Shown: piece by piece, positions 53,660 through 61,416 of the stretch | How the letters are laid out: each line of letters begins with the position of its first letter | Position numbering within the stretch: the first letter of the stretch is position 1 | Assembly: GCF_018130545.1 (NCBI RefSeq) | Contig: NZ_JAFCKF010000001.1 | Span: forward strand, 1,054,001 to 1,118,000 | DNA from: Bradyrhizobium tropiciagri | GTDB lineage: Bacteria; Pseudomonadota; Alphaproteobacteria; Rhizobiales; Xanthobacteraceae | Reading direction: 5' to 3' | Length of the DNA stretch: 64,000 nt | Position numbers and translations under genes: made by a program | Notes under the pieces: generated by a model | The model's database searches: none | The model's input: the letters and a program-made list of their open reading frames with translations, nothing else | Told to the model about the DNA's origin: nothing

Positions 53660-53920
53660 ATGTCGATCAAGACCAAGTTTGCCGCCCTCGCCCTCACCGC
53701 GCTCGCCGTGACCGGCACCATCGCAACCACCACCTCGCAGGCCGAAGCCAAGCCCTACGGCTGGGACTGGGGCGTTGGCGCGGGCCTCGTCGGCGCCGCC
53801 ATCGTCGGCAGCGCGATTGCCGTCAATGACGGTTACTACAGCGGCTATCGGCGCTGCGCCTGGGTGCGCCAGTTCGACGCCTACGGCAACTACATCGGCC
53901 GCGTGCGCTCCTGCTATTGA
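53660..53920 (+). CDS. Small exported hypothetical protein
   Basis: An 86-residue protein with signal peptide MSIKTKFAALALTALAVTGT (cleavage near QAEAK), then a Gly/Tyr/Trp-rich segment (KPYGWDWGVGAGLVGAAIVG) and a Cys pair in RRCAWVRQFDAYGNYIGRVRSCY, which may form a disulfide. GGAG lies 8 nt before the ATG. Such small Gly-rich exported proteins are frequent in Bradyrhizobium; the role is unknown. Confidence 0.72.
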   Translation: MSIKTKFAALALTALAVTGTIATTTSQAEAKPYGWDWGVGAGLVGAAIVGSAIAVNDGYYSGYRRCAWVRQFDAYGNYIGRVRSCY

Positions 53921-53990
53921 TCGACGGGCTTCCCTCAAGGTTGCGGATCCTGCGTTCGGCACGGGTCCTCATCCACCCCGTGTCGCAACC

Positions 53991-54019
53991 GACCCGTCCG
54001 GCAATCCCCCGGACGGGTC
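53991..54019. terminator. Bidirectional hairpin between convergent genes
   Basis: Stem GACCCGTCCGG (53991-54001) and CCGGACGGGTC (54009-54019), 11 bp perfect, with a 7-nt loop CAATCCC. It lies between the convergent stops at 53920 and 54043. No T-run follows on either strand, so termination would need to be helped by another factor. Confidence 0.45.
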
Positions 54020-54042
54020 AACCCGCGTCAGCCAGGCTCCGG

Positions 54043-54312
54043 TCACAGATACTTTGCGATCAACCGGAAATCGCGCAGCACATTGCGGCCCTTCGGGCCT
54101 GATGCCTTCAGCGTCTCCTCCAGGCTGTGGCCGATGTGATCGTGGATCAGCGCCTTCTTCGCACTCTCGATCGCACTCTCCACCGCCTGCAATTGCTGGG
54201 CGATCTGCGCACAGGGCCGGCCCTGCTCGATCATCTCGACGATGGTTTCGAGATGGCCGTTGGCGCGCTTCAGGCGCCGGGCGATCGCAGCGTGCGGATG
54301 GTCGTCGGGCAT
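54043..54312 (-). CDS. CsoR/RcnR-type metal-sensing repressor
   Basis: An 89-residue four-helix repressor (DUF156 family). The likely metal ligands are N-terminal His 5 and His 7, C34 in QGRPCAQIAQQL, and H59 and H62 in ALIHDHIGHSLEE, an RcnR-like His/Cys set rather than the Cys-His-Cys of copper CsoR. It should lose DNA binding on metal binding and so derepress an exporter or transporter. Its own RBS lies in a 53-bp inverted repeat (54317-54369). The gene is divergent from the block containing the NRAMP transporter, which may be its target. Confidence 0.88.
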   Translation of the reverse strand: MPDDHPHAAIARRLKRANGHLETIVEMIEQGRPCAQIAQQLQAVESAIESAKKALIHDHIGHSLEETLKASGPKGRNVLRDFRLIAKYL

Positions 54313-54316
54313 ATGC

Positions 54317-54369
54317 TTCTCCTATCCTCCAGGGAGGATAATCATGATCCTCCCTGGAGGATAGGAGAA
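54317..54369. promoter_or_regulatory. Perfect 23-bp inverted repeat overlapping the repressor RBS
   Basis: Arms 54317-54339 and 54347-54369 are exact complements around a 7-nt spacer. Each arm contains ATCCTCC-N2-GGAGGAT, so two identical small palindromes with centres 23 bp apart are embedded. The block begins 5 nt upstream of the repressor ATG and includes its AGGAGAAG Shine-Dalgarno. It can serve as CsoR/RcnR-type operator (GC tract flanked by AT) and, on the mRNA, as a hairpin that hides the RBS. Confidence 0.65.
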
Positions 54370-54646
54370 TCGGGTTGACAGGCCGCCGTGACGGGCGTAG
54401 TGCCCGATTGTCGGAACATTCGTTCCGCACCGGGGTTTACCCCCGGACATCAACCCGACCACGAGCCAACACAGAAGGCACATGGGCAGTAGCAACTCAG
54501 GCGACAGTAGACCCACGACGGGACTGTTGACGCCGCAACACAGCAAGACTGTCGCGCAGATTGCCTGCGTGGATGGGTGGTTGCGCCTGACGTAACCGCC
54601 TGCTCCTCACCGGCCTGCCGCGCGACAGCGGAAGTGGAGGTGAGCG
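54370..54646. other. Promoter region upstream of the small-gene/NRAMP block
   Basis: 277 bp without a gene. It contains TTGACA at 54375-54380 without a convincing -10 element, and a small palindrome CGGAAC-ATTC-GTTCCG at 54412-54427. It probably carries the promoter for the plus-strand genes from 54647. Confidence 0.4.
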
Positions 54647-54940
54647 ATGTTCGAAAAGCTCGCAAAATTCCGATCGTTCGAGCCGCGGCGCCTGCCGCGG
54701 CCGGCGGCCAGCTATTCCAATGACAACCTGCCGGGTTTTCGCCGCCCGGCAGACCGCCAGCGTCCAACCCCGGCCTGTCATTGGGTCCTGATCGACGGCC
54801 GGCTGGAGTGCCGGTGGATCGTCGATGCCACCACGGAATCATCAGTGGATGATCTCAATCGACAGCGACGCGCGGACCGGCGTTCCGGCCCGCGTGCAAC
54901 CATCCTGCGCGCCGTCGCATTGAAGCTGACGGCAAGCTGA
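54647..54940 (+). CDS. Hypothetical protein
   Basis: A 97-residue protein with a strong GGAGG before the ATG. The first part is basic and Pro-rich, followed by HWVLIDGRLECRWIVD, which looks like a small beta-hairpin with a Cys. The second half is rich in Arg and charged. No family recognised. It opens the same-strand block leading to the NRAMP transporter. Confidence 0.55.
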   Translation: MFEKLAKFRSFEPRRLPRPAASYSNDNLPGFRRPADRQRPTPACHWVLIDGRLECRWIVDATTESSVDDLNRQRRADRRSGPRATILRAVALKLTAS

Positions 54941-55137
54941 AGGACCGACATGGACGAAGGACCTAGTTGTCCCGTTGCGCGCCATCGCGGCGCCGCAACG
55001 GGGCTCCCCTCGGGGAACGACATCACGTTTGAACTGACCGCTGCTCACGGCAGCGGAGGTCGCGCGCGCGCGTAAAGCCGCTCCGCGTCTCTCGCGCCGT
55101 GCCCGACAGGCAGCGCGGAGACGATCGGAGCAGGCAC

Positions 55138-55407
55138 ATGACCGAGACCGCAAGACATTCCGCAACAGCATCGTCGCGCCGGGAGAGGCGCTTTGTCCGG
55201 GATCCACTCGACCCGGTGATGCAGAGCCTTGCCGGCATCATCGGCGAAGGCGTCGGTCTCATCGGCCACCTCGCGGCACTCGGCATCGGGCTCGTTTCCG
55301 ATACCATGGGATCGACGCGCCAGCCGGCGGCAACGCCACGGCCGGCCCTCGATGCGCCCAACATCATCCGTTTCCCAACCCGCCGAAACGCCAAACACCA
55401 CAACTGA
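55138..55407 (+). CDS. Small hypothetical membrane-associated protein
   Basis: An 89-residue protein with GGAG before the ATG. A Gly-rich hydrophobic stretch (IIGEGVGLIGHLAALGIGLV) at about 35-55 could insert in the membrane, with a basic N-terminus before it and a Pro/Ala linker after. Located 14 bp upstream of the NRAMP gene, so co-transcription is near certain. Not recognised. Confidence 0.55.
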   Translation: MTETARHSATASSRRERRFVRDPLDPVMQSLAGIIGEGVGLIGHLAALGIGLVSDTMGSTRQPAATPRPALDAPNIIRFPTRRNAKHHN

Positions 55408-55421
55408 AAAAGGAATGAGTC

Positions 55422-57107
55422 ATGACCGTCGTCAATGACTTGAAGATGCACGCCTCCGATCGCGAGGCCACCGCCAATCCGGCCGGCACCGCCGTGCTGG
55501 ACCGGGCTCATCTCGGCGATATCCGCGGCGCGCTCGGCAGCATCGCCGAGGGGGATACCGCACCGCGTGCGACTTTCCTTGCGCGCCTCAAGACGCTGAT
55601 GGCGATCGTCGGCCCTGGCCTGATCGTGATGGTCGGCGACAATGACGCCGGTGCGTTCGGCACCTACACCCAGGCCGGACAGAACTACGGCACCACGCTG
55701 CTGTGGACGCTGTTGCTGCTGATCCCGGTTCTGTACGTCAACCAGGAGATGGTGGTGCGGCTCGGCGCCGTCACCGGCGTCGGCCATGCGCGGCTGATCT
55801 TCGAACGCTTCGGCAAATTCTGGGGCGCCTTCAGCGTCATCGACCTCCTGGTGCTGAACGCGTTGACCATCGTCACCGAATTCATCGGCATCACCTTCGC
55901 GCTGAGCTTTCTCGGCGTCTCGCAGTTCTGGGGCGTGCTGGCCTCGGCCGTCATCGTGATGCTCGCGGTCTCGACCGGCGATTTCCGCCGCTTCGAGCGC
56001 TTCGGCATCGTGCTGGTGGTCGGCAGCCTGCTGCTGGTGCCGGTGATCCTGATGGTGCATCCGCCGATCGGGCAGATCGCGGCCGACTTCTTCGTGCCGA
56101 AGATGCCGCAAGACGCCAAGCTGAGCGAGGTGATGCTGCTGATCGTCGCCATCGTCGGCACGACGGTGGCGCCGTGGCAATTGTTCTTCCAGCAGAGCTA
56201 CATCGTCGACAAGCGGATCACGCCGCGCTTCATCCGCTATGAGCGGATGGACCTGTGCCTCGGCATCGTGCTGGTCGTGGTCGGCGCGATCGCGATGATC
56301 TCGTTCTGCGCGGAGGTGTTCGCCGGCAAGCCCGAATTCGGCAACTACACCGACGCGCTGGGGACCGCGGTCGGGCTCGAGAAATACGCCGGCCGGCTGC
56401 CGGCGGTGCTGTTCGCGCTCGCGCTGCTGGATGCCTGCATCATCGGCGCCGCCGCGGTCTCGCTCGCAACGGCCTACGCGATCGGCGACGTATTCGCGGT
56501 CAAGCACTCGCTGCACCGCAAGCCATGGGATGCAAAAGGCTTCTACAGCGTCTATTGCGGGCTGATCGTGCTCGCCGCGGTGCTGGTGCTGACGCCGGGC
56601 ACGCCGCTCGGGCTGCTCACCAATGCAGTGCAGACGCTGGCCGGCGTGCTGCTGCCGAGCGCGACCGTGTTCCTGCTGTTGCTGTGCAACGACCGCCACA
56701 TCCTGGGACCCTGGATCAATTCGACCCGGCTGAACCTGTTCACCGGCGCCGTGGTGGCGGGCCTGGTGATGCTGTCGGTGATCCTGACCGCTTCGGTGCT
56801 GTACCCCGATCTCGGCGAGGAATGGATCATCGGCATCCTGGTCGGTGGCAGCGTGCTTGCGCTGGTGGTGACCGCCGCCGTCAAGTTCTACGAGATGTCG
56901 TCGCGGCGTCACGCGTCGTTCCGCTTCAAGCGCAAGCCGCCGCTGTTCGACCGCGACAGCTGGCGGATGCCGCCGCTCGACCGGCTGCCGCCGGCGCGGC
57001 TCGGCCCGCTGAGCCGGATCTGGATGATCGTGCTGCGCGGCTATCTGGTCGTCGCTGCCGGGTTGGTGCTGCTGCGGATCGTCCAGCTCGCCACGGTCGG
57101 GGCGTGA
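55422..57107 (+). CDS. NRAMP-superfamily metal ion transporter, variant metal site
   Basis: An inner-membrane protein of 561 residues with about eleven hydrophobic segments. The first helix has IVMVGDNDAGAFGTYTQAG in place of the canonical DPGN motif, and the sixth helix has VGTTVAPWQLFFQQSYIVDK where classical manganese/iron transporters have a metal-binding Met (MPH). The N-terminal 60 residues are cytoplasmic and the C-terminus has a basic RRHASFRFKRKP region. The swap of the Met ligand suggests altered selectivity, perhaps magnesium or another hard ion, though this is inference. Its TGA overlaps the GTG of a small downstream gene. Confidence 0.88.
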   Translation: MTVVNDLKMHASDREATANPAGTAVLDRAHLGDIRGALGSIAEGDTAPRATFLARLKTLMAIVGPGLIVMVGDNDAGAFGTYTQAGQNYGTTLLWTLLLLIPVLYVNQEMVVRLGAVTGVGHARLIFERFGKFWGAFSVIDLLVLNALTIVTEFIGITFALSFLGVSQFWGVLASAVIVMLAVSTGDFRRFERFGIVLVVGSLLLVPVILMVHPPIGQIAADFFVPKMPQDAKLSEVMLLIVAIVGTTVAPWQLFFQQSYIVDKRITPRFIRYERMDLCLGIVLVVVGAIAMISFCAEVFAGKPEFGNYTDALGTAVGLEKYAGRLPAVLFALALLDACIIGAAAVSLATAYAIGDVFAVKHSLHRKPWDAKGFYSVYCGLIVLAAVLVLTPGTPLGLLTNAVQTLAGVLLPSATVFLLLLCNDRHILGPWINSTRLNLFTGAVVAGLVMLSVILTASVLYPDLGEEWIIGILVGGSVLALVVTAAVKFYEMSSRRHASFRFKRKPPLFDRDSWRMPPLDRLPPARLGPLSRIWMIVLRGYLVVAAGLVLLRIVQLATVGA

Positions 57108-57343
57108 CCGCGCTCGGTCGCAGCCGGCGATGGGGCGCGATCGTGTTGTTCAGGCTGGCAAGCGCCATCCTGCGCGGCGCGGCTGCGCTCCATCAACGGC
57201 GCATGATTTCGCCCGCCGGCTTGAGGACGGTGCTGTCGATGGCGCGATCGGTCGAACGGGCCGGGGCGCGGGTCGTGCTCGGCAGCGCATCGCGGCCGGC
57301 ATTCATCGCAACAACGGAAGAGGACAATGGTGACGTCGATTGA
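57104..57343 (+). CDS. Small protein translationally coupled to the NRAMP gene
   Basis: A 79-residue protein beginning VTALGRSRRWGAIVLFRLAS, whose GTG overlaps the NRAMP stop (GTGA). It is Arg-rich with a hydrophobic N-terminal segment and an acidic end (TTEEDNGDVD). The overlap and coding bias argue that it is real. A small accessory subunit of the transporter is possible. Not recognised. Confidence 0.5.
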   Translation: MTALGRSRRWGAIVLFRLASAILRGAAALHQRRMISPAGLRTVLSMARSVERAGARVVLGSASRPAFIATTEEDNGDVD

Positions 57344-57650
57344 ACGGTCGGGTCTCGACCGATTTGCCACAGCTGCGCGGCCGAACGCGGCCGGCCAGGC
57401 GTGCGGCCCTGCGGTGTTGCGTGACTGTCATAGTGGCGTGCAAATCGGAGAGGTATCCGGAGCGCCTCAGTTGCTATTGCGAATGATTTGCAATAAAAAA
57501 TTGGGGATGCTAGGTGCTGATCTGGCTTTGGATGGGACGATACGGATCGGACCGGGGACGGCGGGCAATGAATTCAAATCTCGGGTGGCACGCGGCCGCC
57601 AAATCTGTGATGACGAGCGAAACCGCCAACCGTTCGCGGAACGCCGCGTC
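57344..57650. other. Promoter region upstream of the fusion porin gene
   Basis: 307 bp before the porin start, with an AT-rich patch around 57470-57515. It holds the Fur/Mur-like palindrome at 57476-57494. An in-frame upstream start at 57327 would extend the porin by 108 residues through this segment, but the residues do not look coding and a signal peptide begins only at 57651. Confidence 0.5.
57476..57494. promoter_or_regulatory. Fur/Mur-like 19-bp palindrome
   Basis: ATTGCGAAT-G-ATTTGCAAT, with 8 of 9 arm positions complementary. Length and single-base centre fit a Fur-superfamily box; in rhizobia such TTGC/GCAA palindromes belong to manganese- or iron-responsive Mur/Fur sites as I remember. 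It is 157 bp upstream of the porin ATG, next to metal-related genes. Confidence 0.45.
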
Positions 57651-59645
57651 ATGACCTGCGTCCGTCTCTTCCGGGTTCAGATCGCCGCCGGCGCAGCGCT
57701 CGGTGCGGCTGCCTTCGGCGCACCCGCGACCGCGGCCGATCTGCCGCTCAAGTCCCCCGCCGCCAAGGCGGTCTACAGCTGGACCGGCTTCTATGTCGGC
57801 ACCCATGTCGGCTATGGCGACGGCACGCTGGGTCCGGGCACCAACCCGATCCTGGAGCAGGGGGTGGTGTTTCCGCCCACGATCACCGGCGGGATCGGCG
57901 GCTTCCAGACCGGCTACAACAAGGAATTCGCCAACCGCTTCGTGCTCGGCGTCGAGGCGGACGCGACCTTCACCGGCCCGACCGACACGGTGCGGCGTCC
58001 GCCGGGCCCCTTCAACGCCTCGATCGACTATGTCGGCACCGTGCGCGGCCGCGCCGGCTACAGCTTCGGCACCTGGATGCCCTACGTCACCGGCGGCTTC
58101 GCCTGGGGCCACACCCAGGTCAGGGTCAATGATGCCGCCGACAACGTAATCTCGGAACCTGGCCAGTATCAGACCGGTTGGACCGTCGGTGTCGGCGCCG
58201 AATTTGCGCTGAGCGGCAACTGGACCGCCAAGCTCGAATACGAGTACATCGACCTGTCGCGGCGCACGCTCGGCCTCAACGATTTCGGCATGCCCGGCGT
58301 CAGCATCGACCCGCGCATCCATTTGCTGAAATTCGGCCTGAACTACCAGCTCGGCGACTCGCCGTGGTCGGCGACGCCGACGCGGAACGCGCTCCCCGAC
58401 TCCAGCGACTGGAGCGTGCACGCACAGACGACACTGCTCGGCCAGGGCTATCCGTCGTTCCGTGCGCCCTATTCCGGCACCAACAGCCTGCCGGGCGTGA
58501 GCCAGGTGCAGCAGACCTGGACCACGACGGCGTTTCTCGGCGTGCGGCTCTGGGAAGGTGGCGAGCTCTACTTCAATCCGGAAACGGCGCAGGGCTTCGG
58601 TCTCAACGGCACGCTCGGTCTTGCCGGCTTCTCGAACGGCGAGGCGCAGAAGGCCGGCGCCGAATTCCCGAAGATCCGGCCGCAGCGCTACTACCTCAAG
58701 CAGACCTTCGGCTTCGGCGGCGAACAGGAAGACGTCCCCGACGGTCCCAACCAGATCGCCGGCAAGCGCGACATCGATCGCCTCACGATCGTGGTCGGCC
58801 GCTTTGCGGTGGGCGATTTCTTCGACGGCAATTCCTACGCCAAGGACCCGCGCGCCGACTTCATGAACTGGGCGATGTGGGCCTCCGCCGCCTACGACTT
58901 CCCGGCCGATCTGCCCGGCTACACCCGCGGCGCGGTGGTCGAGCTCAACCGCAAGGACTGGGCGGTGCGCGCCGGCCTGTTCCAGGTGCCCAATGCGCCG
59001 AACAGCGACGTGCTGGTCTCCAACGGCAGCACCGGCGGCGCGGTGGTGGAATTCGAAGGCCGCTATTCAATCTTCGATCAGCCCGGCAAGTTGCGCGTCG
59101 GCGTGTTCGGCAATCGTGGCAACACCGGCAATTACGCCCAGGCGCTCGCGATCGAGGATGCCAACCCCGCGCTCGACATCAACGACGTGATGGCCGGTAT
59201 CCGCAAGGACAACACCAAATACGGCTTCTACCTCAACGGCGAGCAGCAGATCGTCGCCGATGTCGGCCTGTTCGGCCGCCTCAGCTGGAACGACGGCCAG
59301 AACGAGATCCTGTCGTTCACCGACATCGATCGCAGCGTCTCGGGCGGCCTCTCGATCAAAGGCAGCTCCTGGGGCCGGGCCAACGACACGATCGGCATCG
59401 GCGGCGCGATCAACGGGCTCTCCGCCGCACATCGCGACTACCTCGCTGCCGGAGGCCTCGGCCTACTGATCGGCGACGGTGCGTTGAACTACAGCCCGGA
59501 GCGGATCTTCGAGACCTACTATGCCTATCAGGTGAACAAGAACCTGACCGTGACCGCGGACTATCAGTTCATCACCAACCCCGCCTACAACGCCGACCGC
59601 GGCCCGGTGCACATCTTCTCCGGCCGCATCCACGGCGAGTTTTGA
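57651..59645 (+). CDS. OmpA-like/OprB fusion outer-membrane porin
   Basis: A 664-residue outer-membrane protein. The signal peptide (RVQIAAGAALGAAAFGAPAT, cleavage near AAADL) is followed by an Omp31-like 8-strand barrel region at about 40-230, starting YSWTGFYVGTHVGYGDG, and then an OprB-type carbohydrate porin at about 260-664, which contains YYLKQTFGFGGEQE and a C-terminal HIFSGRIHGEF ending in Phe. The combination of two barrel modules in one chain is distinctive; I recall similar fusions in Bradyrhizobium. Its natural solute is unknown, but the metal-box upstream and adjacent NRAMP gene leave divalent cations as a candidate. Confidence 0.88.
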   Translation: MTCVRLFRVQIAAGAALGAAAFGAPATAADLPLKSPAAKAVYSWTGFYVGTHVGYGDGTLGPGTNPILEQGVVFPPTITGGIGGFQTGYNKEFANRFVLGVEADATFTGPTDTVRRPPGPFNASIDYVGTVRGRAGYSFGTWMPYVTGGFAWGHTQVRVNDAADNVISEPGQYQTGWTVGVGAEFALSGNWTAKLEYEYIDLSRRTLGLNDFGMPGVSIDPRIHLLKFGLNYQLGDSPWSATPTRNALPDSSDWSVHAQTTLLGQGYPSFRAPYSGTNSLPGVSQVQQTWTTTAFLGVRLWEGGELYFNPETAQGFGLNGTLGLAGFSNGEAQKAGAEFPKIRPQRYYLKQTFGFGGEQEDVPDGPNQIAGKRDIDRLTIVVGRFAVGDFFDGNSYAKDPRADFMNWAMWASAAYDFPADLPGYTRGAVVELNRKDWAVRAGLFQVPNAPNSDVLVSNGSTGGAVVEFEGRYSIFDQPGKLRVGVFGNRGNTGNYAQALAIEDANPALDINDVMAGIRKDNTKYGFYLNGEQQIVADVGLFGRLSWNDGQNEILSFTDIDRSVSGGLSIKGSSWGRANDTIGIGGAINGLSAAHRDYLAAGGLGLLIGDGALNYSPERIFETYYAYQVNKNLTVTADYQFITNPAYNADRGPVHIFSGRIHGEF

Positions 59646-59663
59646 GGGCCGCTCTCTCCCACC

Positions 59664-59787
59664 GTCGTCCGGCCTAGTGCGCAATTGCGCACGGAGCCGG
59701 GACCCATAACCATCGCTGTATGAGGTTATGGCAGGAGGCAAACAACACCACCCTGTGGTTATGGGTCCCGGCTTTCGCCGGGACGAC
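59664..59787. repeat. Intergenic repeat of the GTCGTCC family, copy 2
   Basis: Bounded by GTCGTCCGG and CCGGGACGAC and containing the perfect palindrome GTGCGCAATTGCGCAC (59677-59692), as in 6559-6694 but in the opposite orientation of its inner parts. It occupies much of the gap between the porin and monooxygenase genes. Confidence 0.8.
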
Positions 59788-59948
59788 AGTGAGTTTGCAT
59801 CGCTAGCGTGCGGATGTTGAATGGTTGGTCGAGGCGCGGCTAAGCCAAATGCCCTCTCCCCACTCAGATATATGTAGACCCCCCGGGCTTGCCGCAAGCC
59901 CGGGGTGATCCCGTAGAACGCGCGCCCAATCGAACGGAGGAGTGCGCG

Positions 59949-61406
59949 ATGCGGGAACATGATGTGGTGATTGCCGGCGGTGGACCGACCGGGTTGATGC
60001 TGGCTTGCGAGCTGATGCTGGGTGGGATCGACGTTGCGATCGTCGAGCGGCGCGCGAGCCAGGAACTTGCAGGCTCGCGCGCTGGCGGATTGCACGCGCG
60101 CACCCTCGAGGTGCTCGACCAGCGCGGCATCGTGGATCGCTTCGTCTCGGAAGGGCAGCGCCATCCGGTCGTGCACGTCCACCCGATACCGCTCGATCTC
60201 AGCGACTTTCCCACCCGGCACAATTACACGCTCGCGCTGTGGCAAAACCATATCGAGCGCATCCTGGCCGAATGGGCCGGCGAGCTCGGCGTGCCGATCT
60301 ATCGCGGGCATGACGTGACCGGTTTTACGCAAGATGACAGCGGCGTCGATGTCGTGCTGTCCGACGGCGATCCGCTGCGGGCACAGTATCTCGTCGGCTG
60401 CGATGGCGGACGCAGCCTGGTGCGCAAGACGGCCGGCATCGATTTCCCCGGCTTCGATCCGACCACCAGCTGGCTGATCGCGGAGGTGCAGATGGCGGAG
60501 GAGCCGCCCCTCGGCTTTCGCCACGATGCCGTCGGGATCCACGGGATCGGTAAAATAGAGGACGGTCGCGGTATGCGGCTGGTGCTGACCGAGCGGCAGT
60601 TGCAGTCCGCCGAACCTGGCTTGAATGATGTGCGCGAGGCGCTCATCGCGATCTATGGCTCCGACTTCGGCATCCACAGTCCCGGCTGGATCTCACGCTT
60701 CACCGATATGACCCGTCAGGCAGACGCCTATCGCGAGCGGCGCGTGCTGCTCGCCGGCGACGCCGCGCATGTGCACCCGCCGATGGGCGGACAGGGCCTC
60801 AACATCGGCGTGCAGGACGCGGTCAATCTTGGATGGAAGCTGGCGCAGGTGATCAAGGGAATCGCGCCGGACAGTCTGCTCGACAGCTACCACACCGAGC
60901 GCCACCCGATCGGCGCCCGGGTGCTGCGCAATACGATGGCGCAGGTCGCGCTGCGCCGCACCGACGACCGCTCCAAGGCGCTGGATGAATTCGTGCGCGA
61001 ACTGCTCGGCATGGACGAGCCGCGCAAGCGCTTTGCCGCGATCCTGTCCGGCCTAGACGTTCGATACGATTTCGGCGATGGCCATCCACTGCTCGGACGC
61101 CGGCTGCCCGATCTCGATCTCGTCGCCGCCGGCGGCCCGATGCAGGCCTTCACGCTGCTGCACCTGGCGCGTCCGGTGCTGCTCAATTTCGGCGAGCCCG
61201 GCAGCATCGACATCGCGGGATGGGCCGACCGGGTTCAGCTGGTCGACGCCGCGTATGGCGGCGAATGGGAGCTTCCCGCGATTGGCATTGTTGCGGCCCC
61301 GACCGCGGTGCTGGTCCGGCCCGACGGTTACGTGGCCTGGGTCGGAGAGCAAACGCAGGCGGGGCTCACTGAGGCGCTGACGCAATGGTTCGGCGCCCCC
61401 GCCTAG
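59949..61406 (+). CDS. FAD-dependent aromatic monooxygenase
   Basis: A 485-residue flavoprotein hydroxylase of the PHBH/phenol hydroxylase class. The FAD motif is VVIAGGGPTGLMLACELMLG, the second FAD motif ERRVLLAGDAAHVHPPMGGQ with GLNIGVQDAVNLGWKL following, and DG motif residues lie in YLVGCDGGRSLVRKTAGID. The last 130 residues form the thioredoxin-like C-terminal domain seen in phenol hydroxylases and polyketide oxygenases. GGAGGAG precedes the ATG at 59949. No neighbouring catabolic genes show its substrate. Confidence 0.92.
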   Translation: MREHDVVIAGGGPTGLMLACELMLGGIDVAIVERRASQELAGSRAGGLHARTLEVLDQRGIVDRFVSEGQRHPVVHVHPIPLDLSDFPTRHNYTLALWQNHIERILAEWAGELGVPIYRGHDVTGFTQDDSGVDVVLSDGDPLRAQYLVGCDGGRSLVRKTAGIDFPGFDPTTSWLIAEVQMAEEPPLGFRHDAVGIHGIGKIEDGRGMRLVLTERQLQSAEPGLNDVREALIAIYGSDFGIHSPGWISRFTDMTRQADAYRERRVLLAGDAAHVHPPMGGQGLNIGVQDAVNLGWKLAQVIKGIAPDSLLDSYHTERHPIGARVLRNTMAQVALRRTDDRSKALDEFVRELLGMDEPRKRFAAILSGLDVRYDFGDGHPLLGRRLPDLDLVAAGGPMQAFTLLHLARPVLLNFGEPGSIDIAGWADRVQLVDAAYGGEWELPAIGIVAAPTAVLVRPDGYVAWVGEQTQAGLTEALTQWFGAPA

Positions 61407-61416
61407 CAAGTGCGCC

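Noticed and set aside
54375-54403. TTGACA with TAGTGC as a sigma-70 promoter
   Set aside because: The -10 element is too far from consensus to claim a promoter. The spacing alone is not sufficient.
54412-54427. GAAC-ATTC-GTTC as a LexA box
   Set aside because: The spacing of 4 is the Gram-positive type, whereas alphaproteobacterial SOS boxes have 7. The neighbouring genes have no link to DNA repair.
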